Shown: positions 25,501 through 40,500 of the stretch, piece by piece | Layout: each line of letters starts with the position of its first letter | Position numbering within the stretch: the stretch's first letter is position 1 | Assembly: GCF_037325665.1 (NCBI RefSeq) | Contig: NC_090249.1 | Coordinates: forward strand, 64,249,353-64,313,352 | Length of the DNA: 64,000 bases | DNA from: Littorina saxatilis | Taxonomy: Eukaryota > Mollusca > Gastropoda > Littorinimorpha > Littorinidae | Reading direction: 5' to 3' | The notes under the pieces: model-generated | Databases searched by the model: none | Seen by the model: only the letters and a program-made list of their open reading frames with translations | Told to the model about the DNA's origin: nothing | Translations under genes and position numbers: made by a program

Positions 25501-28500
25501 CGCCACGTCACTAGATCCGTTTGAATTTCGGAGTGACGCGAGTGTAAAGGACGTGACTACTCTGCTCGCTACTTTGGCTAAAGTCTCAGCAGAGCAAATG
25601 CGTCTTTCTGCTCAGCTTTACGCACATGCAGTGCATACGCGCAGGTCCGCGTTTCTGGCTGGTTCTAAGATTCAAGATAAAGCCACGCTGGAGGTTCTTA
25701 AGTATTCACCGTTCACTGACGGTTCCTTGCTAGGGCAGCCGTCTCTCGACGCCCTCCAGAAGGAAACACAGGACAATTGGGATTTAGCGATCGCTAAGTT
25801 AGCTCAACACGGTTTTCCTAAGCCGCAGAGCAAGAGCTATGGACCGCCTAAACCTTCCGCCTTTTCGGCGAATAGGGGCAGGTCAACACAAGCCAGCTCT
25901 TCTTCACGAGGACGGGGAAGAGGCGCCCCTTACCCTAAGAAGAAGCCGTCTTTCGGCAATTCAAGGGGGTCTGGACGGAAAGCACACCCCCAATGATGCG
26001 TCCCCGAACCACTAACTCACACACCCACCATGCCTTTGGTGGCAGGCGGCCTGTCTCGGGCTCTTGCACTTTGGTTGCTAAAGGTAAACAGTCAGTGGAT
26101 AGTGGGTATGGTGCGTTCGGGGTTCAGGCTACTCTGGAAGGAGGGAAAGGCTCCCTTAACCAGAGTTCTTCCGGAGTTCAAGTTTCCCGTCAAACTGGAG
26201 GCAAAGACGGCGATACTAGCAGAAATCTTGTCTCTACTTCAGAAGGAAGCGTCATAGACGAAGTAACGGACCACAACTCCCCAGGTTTCTACGGGAGAAT
26301 TTTCGTGGTACCGAAGCTTCAGGGGGCTGGCGCCCTGTCTTAGACTTGTCTCCTTTGAACATATTTCTGAGAAAAATCAAGTTTACAATGGAGACTCCAG
26401 CGTCAGTCAGAGAAGCACTCAGGCCGGGAGACTGGGTGACGTCGATCGATCTGACAGACGCATACTTTCACATCCTCATGCATCCATCAGACCGGAAATG
26501 GCTGAGATTTCGGTGGGGAGAGAGAGTGTTCCAATTGAAGGCCCTTCCCTTCGGCCTATCTTTGGCTCCTTGGATTTTCACGATGGTGGTACGCCAGCTG
26601 TGCTCCCTAGTCAGGCAGCAGGGCATACGACTCAGGGCTTATCTCGACGACTGGCTTATCCTCAATCAGGATCGGGAAGCATGCAGTGCCCATACGCGGC
26701 TCACCCTGTGTCAGGCTCACGAGTTGGGTTTCTTGGTAAATCAAGCCAAGTCGGAACTTACGCCATCCCAGTCCTTCACGTACCTGGGAATGAGGTTCAA
26801 TACGGTAGATTGGTCAGTCCGCCCCTCACAGAGGAGGATAGACAAACTGCAGAATCTAGTGAAATCGCTAGCGTCACAGAAGCGAGCTCCGGTCAGGGAG
26901 CTGGCGTCAGTGCTTGGTCAAATGGAATCTATGGCCACACTTGTCCCTCTGGGGAGAGTACACAAGAGGCCGTTCCAGGCAGCTTTGAGTTCGGTTTGGA
27001 ACCCCTCCTCCCAGGGATGGCATGTCTCGGTTCAGCTAGAAAGTTGGTTTTAGCAGACCACAGCTCAGTGGCTAAAACCATGGATCTCACAGGGAGTCCT
27101 CATCACTCCCCCTCCACCAGAGGAGGATTTGTTCATAGACGCTTCCCTGTCAGGCTGGGGTGCTCATCTCTCTCACCACACAGCCTCAGGCACGTGGACA
27201 ACAGGCCAAGCCCTCTCTCACATCAATGTTCTCGAGTTAGAGGCTGTAGCCCACGGTCTTCAGAGCTTTCTACCACTGGTGGCAGGCAAGCATGTTCGTC
27301 TTCATACAGACAATACCACCGTTGCAGCCTACATCAACAGGCAGGGCGGTTCTCGCTCTCACACTCTGTCTCTCAAGGCATGCCAAATCAGATAAGGTTG
27401 TCAGCAAAACATCTGCCGGGAAAACTGAATGTTTTGGCAGACTCTCTCAGTCGATCCTCGAAAGTACTACATACGGAGTGGACGATCACCCACCACGCTC
27501 TCCAGCGGCTTTGGGTTCAGGTGGACAAACCAATGGTCGATCTTTTCGCAACACGGTTTTCAAGGAGATTACCAGTGTTCATATCCCCGTTTCCGGACCC
27601 GGAAGCCTGGAAAGTGAATGCACTGGAAGTCGACTGGACAGGACTCATGGCTTACGCTTTCCCACCATTCCAACTTCTTGGAAAAGTGCTGAGGAAAGCA
27701 GAATTGGAGCAACCATCCCTGGTTCTGGTCGCGCCGATGTGGACGAGTCAGCATTGGTTTCCGGATCTCCTCTGACTAACAGAAGGTCCTCCCATTCCTC
27801 TAAACCTGGAAAAGGAAGAATTACTGCAACCACGCACCGGCATTCAGCACGCGAACCCACAGTCTCTGCTCCTTCACGCATGGAGACTGTGAGAAGATCC
27901 CTGCGTCTGTCAGGTGCCTCAGAGAGGACACTGGATTTGGTTCAAAAAGCGCACAGGAATTAAGTCTACGAGCTCAGTGTACGCTTCACATTGGACGGCT
28001 TGGGTTAAATGGTGTGCAGAGAATCAGGTCAACTCTGTATCCCCACGTTCTATGCAGGTAGCTAACCACTTGTCATGGTTAGCAGCTCAGGGCAGCTCCC
28101 CCTCGTCTCTCTGAGTCAGGCGTTCTGCTATTTCAGCTACTTTGAGGCAGTTAGGTCACAACATTAATCTCAGCGGCGTTATTGCTAGTGTCCTAAAGGG
28201 TGCGTCAATAGGTTTTGCTAGAACCAGAGCCCCAGTCCCTGCATGGGATCTCTTCCTTGTTCTGGAATTCTTAAGATCGCAAGATTCTGAACCATTGCAA
28301 TCAGCTAGTCTAGCTAATCTTACTCGTAAGACACTTTTGCTCATGCTTTTGGCTACCGCAAGGAGAGGTAGCGAAATTCACGCTCTCTCAGGCTCATCTA
28401 GAGACATAGCTTTTGAAAAAGATGGTCCTATCACTTTACGTTTTAGGCCGGAATTTCTAGCCAAAAACCAGAAGCCTGATCAAATTTCCCCCATAATCAG

Positions 28501-31500
28501 AATTCTTCCTCTTAACAAAATTCTGGTTCCAGGGGACCCTGATATGTCTAACTGCCCAGCTATCTGTCTCGCACGAAGCCTATCAGAGCTAATCAGCAGA
28601 AGCTGCTTTTCCTATCTCTGAACACGGCTAGGCATAAAGACATATCTAAGGTAACTCTTTCTAAATGGATCTCAACACTGATCAGACAGGCGTATGAGTG
28701 GTGGCACAGAAAGAATGGGGGGGGGGGGGGGGCAGTCAGTTCTCCCTCTAACGTCGACAAGGACGCATGAGGCAAGAGCCTGGGCATCCTCCTTAGCTGT
28801 GCTACGATCAGGAAGATTGTCTGAAGTCCTTGATTCTGCCTACTGGAGATCTGAGGATGTTTTTATCAACTTTTACCTGCGCGACGTTTCCAGTACGCTG
28901 CAGGACGGTACCAAGGCTCTACCAGCGATGGTAGCAGCGGGGAAATTGTTGCCTAGCTCATAGGTAAGCATCCCACCACCTTAATGAGCAATCTGCTATA
29001 TGTGATTTGGGATAAGATATGTAATTTAATCGAAAATTTTAATGGTAAATTTTCATTTGATTAATATACTTACCCAATTCACATACTGAAGTCCCTCCCG
29101 CCTACCCCGCTTTAGTTCCCCTAAAAATAATAGGGCGCTTCGAGCGAATGAATACAAGATGGCGGCGAGAGCACGCGTGCACAGAGCATGCTGGGGGGTA
29201 ACCTTGTCATGACGTTGTCATGTGACCGTCAAGGCTGTTATATTTTTAGGGTTACTTTCCCCCTTACCAGGGTGAGCGTAGTTTTCAGCATCCTAGCACT
29301 AAACTGAAGTAAATTGCTATATGCATATATGTGAATTGGGTAAGTATATTAATCAAATGAAAATTTACCATTAAAATTTTCGATTATATATCAGAGAATT
29401 TCCCGGGTTTTTTTTGGCAGCTGGTCATTCTTGGCAGGTGGTCATGATTGAGTGGTGGTTGCTAGGACAGGTTACACTGTATCAGGCATACTACAAAAGG
29501 GTATCATGCAGGTACACTACAAAGGGTATTAGGGACAGTACAAAAGGGTGTCAGGGATACTACAAAAGGGTATCAGGGACACTACAAAAGGGTATCAGGG
29601 ATACAACAAAAGGGTATCAGGGACACTACAAAAGGGTATGAGGGACACAACAAAAGGGTATCAGGGATACTACAAAAGGGTATCAGGGACACTACAAAAG
29701 GGTATCAGGGACACAACAAAAGGGTATCAGGGACACTACAAAAGGGTATCAGGGATACAACAAAAGGGTATCAGGGACACAACAAAAGGGTATCAGGGAC
29801 ACAACAAAAGGGTATCAGGGACACAACAAAAGGGTATCAGGGACACAACAAAAGGGTATCAGGGACACTACAAAAGGGTATCAGGGACACTACAAAAGGG
29901 TATCAGGGACACAACAAAAGGGTATCAGGGACACAACAAAAGGGTATCAGGGATACAACAAAAGGGTATCAGGGATACAACAAAAGGGTATCAGGGACAC
30001 TACAAAAGGGTATCAGGGACACAACAAAAGGGTATGAGGGACACAACAAAAGGGTATCAGGGACACAACAAAAGGGTATGAGGGACACAACAAAAGGGTA
30101 TCAGGGATACTACAAAAGGGTATCAGGGACACAACAAAAGGGTATCAGGGACACAACAAAAGGGTATCAGGGACACAACAAAAGGGTATGAGGGACACAA
30201 CAAAAGGGTATCAGGGACACTACAAAAGGGTATGAGGGACACTACAAAAGGGTATCAGGGACACAACAAAAGGGTATCAGGGATACTACAAAAGGGTATC
30301 AGGGACACAACAAAAGGGTATCAGGGACACAACAAAAGGGTATCAGGGATACAACAAAAGGGTATCAGGTACACAACAAAAGGGTATCAGGGACACTACA
30401 AAAGGGTATCAGGGACACTACAAAAGGGTATCAGGGACACAACAAAAGGGTATCAGGGATACTACAAAAGGGTATCAGGGACACAACAAAAGGGTATCAG
30501 GGATATAACAAAAGGGTATCAGGGATACAACAAAAGGGTATCAGGGACACTACAAAAGGGTATCAGGGACACTACAAAAGGGTATCAGGGACACTACAAA
30601 AGGGTATCATGGACACTACAAAAGGGTATCAGGGACACTACAAAAGGGTATCAGGGACACAACAAAAGGGTATCAGGGACACTACAAAAGGGTATCAGGG
30701 ACACTACAAAAGGGTATGAGGGACACAACAAAAGGGTATGAGGGACACAACAAAAGGGTATGAGGGACACAACAAAAGGGTATCAGGGACACAACAAAAG
30801 GGTATCAGGGACACTACAAAAGGGTATCAGGGACACAACAAAAGGGTATCAGGGACACAACAAAAGGGTATGAGGGACACAACAAAAGGGTATGAGGGAC
30901 ACTACAAAAGGGTATCAGGGACACTACAAAAGGGTATCAGGGACACAACAAAAGGGTATCAGGGACACTACAAAAGGGTATCAGGGACACTACAAAAGGG
31001 TATCAGGGACACAACAAAAGGGTATCAGGGACACAACAAAAGGGTATCAGGGACACAACAAAAGGGTATCAGGGACACTACAAAAGGGTATCAGGGACAC
31101 AACAAAAGGGTATGAGGGACACAACAAAAGGGTATCAGGGACACAACAAAAGGGTATCAGGGACACAACAAAAGGGTATCAGGGACACAACAAAAGGGTA
31201 TCAGGGATACAACAAAAGGGTATCAGGGACACTACAAAAGGGTATCAGGGACACAACAAAAGGGTATGAGGGACACTACAAAAGGGTATCAGGGACACAA
31301 CAAAAGGGTATCAGGGTCAAACACTAAGGCATTTGAGAAAGTTAAAAGAAAAGTGATGTGTCAAGAGTTTCCTGATGGGGGTTTAAAAATGATTGATGTC
31401 ATTGATATGCAGTCCTCTTGTTTGTTGTCCTGGGCGGCAAATTTATTGAACGAAAAGCAGGAAAGTTGGAAACAAATACCGATACATATGTTTTCGAAGC

Positions 31501-34500
31501 TTGGTGAAAGGTTGTGTTGCTTCCAATCTAACACCACGGTAAAATTTTTTAAAGGATTGGGATTAATTAAAAATGTATTTTGGAAACAAGTTTTAATTTG
31601 TTGGTTGAAAAATAAGGACATGATTCAGAGAGCAGTAGGTGGAGACATGTTATTAAGAGATACGTGTTTATGGAACAGCAAGGATATAATCTATTGCGGC
31701 CAAACCCTGTTTTTTAGCGACTGGATTAAAGCAGGCGTTTGTCGAGTAAAGGATGTATATGTTGGTAATGAGATTGTGCCCTTTAATATTATGCAGCAGA
31801 AGGTTGGATGTAAGCCCACAAGATTCTTTGAATATAGGGTGATTTGTACAGCAGTTAAAGCAGCAACACTACGCTCTGCAAATGGAAATGTATGTGGATT
31901 CAACGATTTAAAGAACCTGAATAAGCCTTGTCAATTTCGCAAATTAATTATAAAGGAAAAATATGTGGAGCCGGTTGTAGTTAAATTTTGGGAACATAAA
32001 TTTGATTTCTGGCCGGGAAAAGAGCAATGGTTAATAGTAAACAAAGTAACCACAGAAACAAGATTGCGAATGTTGCATTGGAAAATATTGCACAATATTT
32101 ACCCCACAAATATTTTATTGTATAAAATAGGCATTTCCGTGAGTAATTGCTGTACTCACTGTGAGAACGAAATTGATTATATTGAACATTTTTTTTACTT
32201 TTGCCCGAAAATTATGTCCATTTGGAAATGCGTTGAAGATAAAGTGAATTGTAAATATAATATGATTATTAAAATTACCGTAAAGGAAGTTTTTTTGGGC
32301 GTATTTGAAAATTCACAAAGTTCCAAGGCACTAATAAGTTATGTGAATTATTTGATTGTGATAGCCAAAATGTGTGTTGGTATTTATAGATATGGCTCCC
32401 CTCTGGATATTGTATGCATTTTTGAGAGGGAATTGTTATATAGAAAAGTTGCTTAAAATACATTTAGATATAGTAATGTTAATGTTATAGTAAAAACATT
32501 ACTCAAAAAAAAAAAAAAAAAAAAAAATCAATGAAGAAGGATGCTCCCCGCCAACAACAAAAAAACAAAAAAAAACACAAAAAAAGGCAAAAAAGAAAGG
32601 GTTGAAGCAGCCTGCATGCAACTGAGATTTAAAAAAAAAAAAAAAAAAAAAAAGGGTATCAGGGACACAACAAAAGGGTATGAGGGACACAACAAAAGGG
32701 TATGAGGGACACTACAAAAGGGTATCAGGGACACAACAAAAGGGTATCAGGGACACTACAAAAGGGTATGAGGGACACTACAAAAGGGTATCAGGGACAC
32801 AACAAAAGGGTATCAGGGACACAACAAAAGGGTATGAGGGACACAACAAAAGGGTATCAGGGACACTACAAAAGGGTATCAGGGACACAACAAAAGGGTA
32901 TCAGGGACACTACAAAAGGGTATGAGGGACACAACAAAAGGGTATCAGGGATACAACAAAAGGGTATCAGGGACACTACAAAAGGGTATGAGGGACACAA
33001 CAAAAGGGTATCAGGGACACTACAAAAGGGTATGAGGGACACAACAAAAGGGTATGAGGGACACAACAAAAGGGTATCAGGGACACTACAAAAGGGTATC
33101 AGGGACACAACAAAAGGGTATGAGGGACACAACAAAAGGGTATGAGGGACACAACAAAAGGGTATCAGGGACACTACAAAAGGGTATCAGGGACACAACA
33201 AAAGGGTATCAGGGACACAACAAAAGGGTATCAGGGACACTACAAAAGGGTATGAGGGACACAACAAAAGGGTATGAGGGACACAACAAAAGGGTATCAG
33301 GGACACTACAAAAGGGTATCAGGGACACAACAAAAGGGTATCAGGGACACTACAAAAGGGTATCAGGGACACTACAAAAGGGTATCAGGGACACTACAAA
33401 AGGGTATCAGGGACACAACAAAAGGGTATCAGGGACACAACAAAAGGGTATCAGGGATACTACAACAGGGTATCAGGGACACTACAAAAGGGTATCAGGG
33501 ACACTACAAAAGGGTATCAGGGACACTACAAAAGGGTATCAGGGACACTACAAAAGGGTATCAGGGACACAACAAAAGGGTATCAGGGACACAACAAAAG
33601 GGTATCAGGGACACAACAAAAGGGTATCAGGGATACTACAAAAGGGTATCAGGGACACAACAAAAGGGTATCAGGGACACTACAAAAGGGTATCAGGGAC
33701 ACTACAAAAGGGTATCAGGGACACTACAAAAGGGTATCAGGGACACAACAAAAGGGTATCAGGGACACAACAAAAGGGTATCAGGGATACTACAACAGGG
33801 TATCAGGGACACTACAAAAGGGTATCAGGGACACTACAAAAGGGTATCAGGGACACTACAAAAGGGTATGAGGGACACTACAAAAGGGTATCAGGGACAC
33901 TACAAAAGGGTATCAGGGACACTACAAAAGGGTATCAGGGACACTACAAAAGGGTATCAGGGACACAGCAAAAGGGTATCAGGGACACTACAAAAGGGTA
34001 TGATGGACACAACAAAAGGGTATCAGGGACACTACAAAAGGGTATGAGGGACACTACAAAAGGGTATCAGGGACACTACAAAAGGGTATCAGGGACACTA
34101 CAAAAGGGTATCAGGGACACTACAAAAGGGTATGAGGGACACAACAAAAGGGTATCAGGGACACAACAAAAGGGTATGAGGGACACTACAAAAGGGTATC
34201 AGGGACACTACAAAAGGGTATCAGGGACACAACAAAAGGGTATGAGGGACACAACAAAAGGGTATGAGGGACACAACAAAAGGGTATGAGGGACACTACA
34301 AAAGGGTATCAGGGACACAACAAAAGGGTATCAGGGACACAACAAAAGGGTATCAGGGACACTACAAAAGGGTATCAGGGACACTACAAAAGGGTATGAG
34401 GGACACTACAAAAGGGTATCAGGGACACAACAACAGGGTATCAGGGACACTACAAAAGGGTATCAGGGACACTACAAAAGGGTATCAGGGACACTACAAA

Positions 34501-37500
34501 AGGGTATCAGGGACACTACAAAAGGGTATCAGGGACACTACAAAAGGGTATCAGGGACACTACAAAAGGGTATGAGGGACACAACAAAAGGGTATGAGGG
34601 ACACAACAAAAGGGTATGAGGGACACAACAAAAGGGTATCAGGGACACTACAAAAGGGTATGAGGGACACAACAAAAGGGTATGAGGGACACAACAAAAG
34701 GGTATGAGGGACACAACAAAAGGGTATCAGGGACACAACAAAAGGGTATCAGGGACACAACAAAAGGGTATCAGGGACACAACAAAAGGGTATGAGGGAC
34801 ACAACAAAAGGGTATCAGGGATACAACAAAAGGGTATCAGGGACACTACAAAAGGGTATCAGGGACACTACAAAAGGGTATGAGGGACACTACAAAAGGG
34901 TATGATGGACACAACAAAAGGGTATGAGGGACACAACAAAAGGGTATCAGGGACACAACAAAAGGGTATCAGGGACACTACAAAAGGGTATCAGGGATAC
35001 TACAAAAGGGTATCAGGGATATAACAAAAGGGTATGAGGGACACAACAAAAGGGTATGAGGGACACAACAAAAGGGTATCAGGGACACTACAAAAGGGTA
35101 TGAGGGACACAACAAAAGGGTATCAGGGACACTACAAAAGGGTATCAGGGACACTACAAAAGGGTGTCAGGGACACAACAAAAGGGTATCAGGGACACTA
35201 CAAAAGGGTATCAGGGACACAACAAAAGGGTATCAGGGACACAACAAAAGGGTATCAGGGACACAACAAAAGGGTATCAGGGACACTACAAAAGGGTATC
35301 AGGGACACTACAAAAGGGTATCAGGGATACTACAAAAGGGTATCAGGGACACTACAAAAGGGTATCAGGGACACTACAAAAGGGTATCAGGGACACAACA
35401 AAAGGGTATCAGGGACACTACAAAAGGGTATCAGGGACACAACAAAAGGGTATGAGGGACACAACAAAAGGGTATCAGGGACACAACAAAAGGGTATCAG
35501 GGACACTACAAAAGGGTATCAGGGACACTACAAAAGGGTATCAGGGACACAACAAAAGGGTATGAGGGACACAACAAAAGGGTATCAGGGACACTACAAA
35601 AGGGTATGAGGGACACAACAAAAGGGTATCAGGGACACAACAAAAGGGTATGAGGGACACAACAAAAGGGTATCAGGGACACAACAAAAGGGTATGAGGG
35701 ACACAACAAAAGGGTATCAGGGACACAACAAAAGGGTATGAGGGACACAACAAAAGGGTATCAGGGACACAACAAAAGGGTATGAGGGACACAACAAAAG
35801 GGTATCAGGGACACAACAAAAGGGTATGAGGGACACAACAAAAGGGTATCAGGGACACAACAAAAGGGTATGAGGGACACAACAAAAGGGTATCAGGGAC
35901 ACAACAAAAGGGTATGATGGACACAACAAAAGGGTATCAGGGACACTACAAAAGGGTATGAGGGACACAACAAAAGGGTATGAGGGACACAACAAAAGGG
36001 TATCAGGGACACTACAAAAGGGTATGAGGGACACAACAAAAGGGTATCAGGGACACAACAAAAGGGTATCAGGGACACTACAAAAGGGTATGAGGGACAC
36101 AACAAAAGGGTATGAGGGACACAACAAAAGGGTATCAGGGACACTACAAAAGGGTATCAGGGACACTACAAAAGGGTATCAGGGACACAACAAAAGGGTA
36201 TCAGGGACACTACAAAAGGGTATCAGGGACACTACAAAGGGTATGAGGGACACTACAAAAGGGTATCAGGGACACAACAAAAGGGTATCAGGGACACAAC
36301 AAAAGGGTATCAGGGACACAACAAAAGGGTATCAGGGATACTACAAAAGGGTATGAGGGACACAACAAAAGGGTATCAGGGACACAACAAAAGGGTATCA
36401 GGGACACAACAAAAGGGTATCAGGGACACAACAAAAGGGTATCAGGGACACAACAAAAGGGTATCAGGGACACAACAAAAGGGTATCAGGGACACTACAA
36501 AAGGGTATCAGGGACACTACAAAAGGGTATCAGGGACACTACAAAAGGGTATCAGGGACACAACAAAAGGGTATCAGGGACACTACAAAAGGGTATCAGG
36601 GACACAACAAAAGGGTATCAGGGACACAACAAAAGGGTATCAGGGACACAACAAAAGGGTATCAGGGACACAACAAAAGGGTATCAGGGACACAACAAAA
36701 GGGTATCAGGGACACTACAAAAGGGTATCAGGGACACTACAAAAGGGTATCAGGGACACTACAAAAGGGTATCAGGGATACTACAAAAGGACAGTGTGTT
36801 CATACTGTTTAAGAACAATGTGTTCATACTGTTAAAGGACTCAAGGACAATGTGTTTATACTGTTTAAGGACAATGTGTTCATACTGTTTAGGGACAATG
36901 TGTTCATACTATTAATGGAGAAAGTGTTCATACTGTAAAAGGACAATGTGTTCATACTGTTAAAGGAAATCTAGAAACAAATAATAATATTCTGGTACAT
37001 TGACATTGAGAGCTCATTTTTTTCTCATTTAACTAGTGAAGCTGTAACTCCAGGGAGAGAGGTGGTTTTTCTCATCTAACTAGTGAAGCTGTAACTCCAG
37101 GGAGAGAGATGGTTTTTGTCATCTAACTAGTGAAGCTGTAACTCCAGGGAGAGAGATGGTTTTTGTCATCTAACTAGTGAAGCTGTAACTCATCTAACTA
37201 GTGAAGCTGTAACTCATCTAACTAGTGAAGCTGTAACTCATCTAACTAGTGAAGCTGTAACTCCAGGGAGAGAGATGGGGGGGAGGGGGTGGGGAATGGA
37301 AGAAAGAGAATTATTTTTATTATATTGACTATGTTATGAATCTTTGAGTGTGATTGTGAGCATTATGCATACACAGTGTGATTGTGAGCATTATGCATAC
37401 ACAGTGTGATTGTGAGCATTATGCATACACAGTGTGATTGTGAGCATTATACATACACAGTGTGATTGTGAGCATTATGCATACACAGTGTGATTGTGAG

Positions 37501-40500
37501 CATTATACATACACAGTGTGATTGTGAGCATTATGCATATACAGTGTGATTGTGAGCATTATGCATATACAGTGTGATTGTGAGCATTATGCATACACAG
37601 TGTGATTGTGAGCATTATACATATACAGTGTGATTGTGAACATTATTATATATACAGTGTGATTGTGAGCATTATACATACACAGTGTGATTGTGAGCAT
37701 TATACATACACAGTGTGATTGTGAGCATTATACATACACAGTGTGATTGTGAGCATTATACATTACACAGTGTGATTGTGAGCATTATACATACACAGTG
37801 TGATTGTGAGCATTTATGCATTACACAGTGTGATTGTGAGCATTATACGTACACAGTGTGATTGTGAGCATTATGCATATACAGTGTGATTGTGAGCATT
37901 TATGCATTACACAGTGTGATTGTGAGCATTATACGTACACAGTGTGATTGTGAGCATTATACATATACAGTGTGATTGTGAGCATTATACATACACAGTG
38001 TGATTGTGAGCATTATGCATACACAGTGTGATTGTGAGCATTATGCATATACAGTGTGATTGTGAGCATTATGCATACACAGTGTGATTGTGAGCATTAT
38101 GCATATACAGTGTGATTGTGAGCATTTATGCATTACACAGTGTGTGTTTATTTGCAGGGTGAAGGGCGGCCCGTAAAATCGCTGAAAGACGTGACTGTGT
38201 ACACCTACGTCGGTGACGCACGGGCCACCGTTGTGGTTGAAAACAAGGTACAGTCATGGAGACAGTCTGTTGTTGTGGTCCTTGGGTTCGTCTTACTTTG
38301 TCTGCTCACCCAAGCACCCGAACTCTTCATATTAACCTCGATTAGAACTAATGTCTCTTGTTCATCCACATCACGTAAAGTATCTGACCCCAACCCATAC
38401 AGACCCACTCTCTTGTTCATCCAGGTCACGTAAAGTATCTGACCCCAACACATACAGCCCCACTCTCTTAATTGTTCATCCACATCACGTAAAGTATCTG
38501 ACCCCAACCCATACAGCCCCACTCTCTTGTTCATCCAGGTCACGTAAAGTATCTGACCCCAACACATACAGCCCCACTCTCTTGTTCATCCACATCACGT
38601 AAAGTATCTGACCCCAACCCATACGGCCCCACTCTCTTGTTCATCCAGGTCACGTAAAGTATCTGACCCCAACACATACAGCCCCACTCTCTTGTTCATC
38701 CAGGTCACGTAAAGTATCTGACCCCAACACATACAGCCCCACTCTCTTGTTCATCCAGGTCACGTAAAGTATCTGACCCCAACCCATACAGCCCCACTCT
38801 CTTGTTCATCCAGGTCACGTAAAGTATCTGACCCCAACACATACAGCTCCACTCTGTTGTTCATCCAGGTCACGTAAAGTACCTGACCCCAACTCATACA
38901 GCCCCACTCTCTTGTTCATCCAGGTCACGAAAAGTATCTGACCCCAACACATACAGCCCCACTCTCTTGTTCATCCAGGTCACGTAAAGTATCTGACCCC
39001 AACACATACAGCCCCACTCTCTTGTTCATCCAGGTCACGTAAAGTATCTGACCCCAACCCATACAGACCCACTCTCTTGTTCATCCACGTCACGTAAAGT
39101 ATCTGACCCCAACCCATACAGACCCACTCTCTTGTTCATCCACATCACGTAAAGTATCTGACCCCAACCCATACAGCCCCACTCTCTTGTTCATCCACGT
39201 CACGTAAAGTATCTGACCCCAACACATACAGCCCCACTCTCTTGTTCATCCACATCACGTAAAGTATCTGACCCCAACCCATACAGACCCATTCTCTTGT
39301 TCATCCAGGTCACGTAAAGTATCTGACCCCAACACAAACAGCTCCACTCTCTTGTTCATCTAGGTCACGTAAAGTATCTGACCCCAACACATACAGCCCC
39401 TCTCTCTTGTTCATCCAGGTCACGTAAAGTATCTGACCCCAACACATACAGCCCCACTCTCTTGTTCATCCAAGTCACGTAAAGTATCTGACCCCAACCC
39501 ATACAGACCCACTCTCTTGTTCATCCACGTCACGTAAAGTATCTCACCCCAACCCAAAAAGCCCCGTTGGACAAGGTCACTATTTTCCTATAACTTTATC
39601 TCAATATTGCTGAAACCAAAACTTGACGTTACGACTTCTTACATGATAATGGCGCCAAAGGAAATTGAACACATCCGAGTGACAAAACTTTACACACACA
39701 ACTATTTTGCCCAGCTTCCGAGACATGAATTATCATGAACATAATCAAGCTCACATCAACAATTCTTTCTTTCTTTCTTTATTTGGTGTTTAACGTCATT
39801 TTCAACCATTCAAGGTTATATCGTGACGGACATCAACAATGACGCAAAAAGGAACTTATTCTGTCTACACATGAAAGGCATCTAACTCATTTAGTTGGCA
39901 GGCCATAGCCGGTCAGGATGAACCACACTGGGGTGTGTCCTGTTTACATAGGAAAGGCATCTACCTCATTTAGTTGGCAGGCCATAGCCGGTCAGGATGA
40001 ACCACACTGGGGTGTGTCCTGTTTACATAGGAAAGGCATCTAACTCATTCCGTTGGCAGACCATAGCCTGTCAGGATGAACCACACTGGGGTGTGTCCTG
40101 TTTACATAGGAAAGGCATCTAACTCATTCCGTTGGCAGACCATAGCCTGTCAGGATGAACCACACTGGGGTGTGTCCTGTTTACATAGGAAAGGCATCTA
40201 ACTCATTCCGTTGGCAGGCCATAGCCTGTCAGGATGAACCACACTGGGGTGTGTCCTGTTTACATAGGAAAGGCATCTAACTCATTCCGTTGGCAGGCCA
40301 TAGCCTGTCAGGATGAACCACACTGGGGTGTGTCCTGTTTACATAGGAAAGGCATCTAACTCATTCCGTTGGCAGACCATAGCCTGTCAGGATGAACCAC
40401 ACTGGGGTGTGTCCTGTTTACATAGGAAAGGCATCTAACTCATTCCGTTGGCAGACCATAGCCTGTCAGGATGAACCACACTGGGGTGTGTCCTGTTTAC

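Larger units (their letters stand above)
22753..29392 (+). mobile_element. DIRS-like tyrosine-recombinase retrotransposon, broken fossil
   Basis: A ~6.6-kb element with inverted terminal repeats (22771-22954 against 29146-29340) and an internal complementary stretch near 28990-29090, as the DIRS group has. Parts in order: gag-like region, reverse transcriptase with RNase H, a methyltransferase-like region and a tyrosine recombinase. It looks broken, with about five interruptions, and carries an ~815-bp foreign insertion near its left end. The inverted repeats still agree at most positions, so it is of moderate to young age. Confidence 0.88.

Noticed and set aside
29548-36835. Many TTKGYQGHYKRVS-type frames
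   Set aside because: Translation of the 22-bp array. Overlapping frames shift at every array irregularity.
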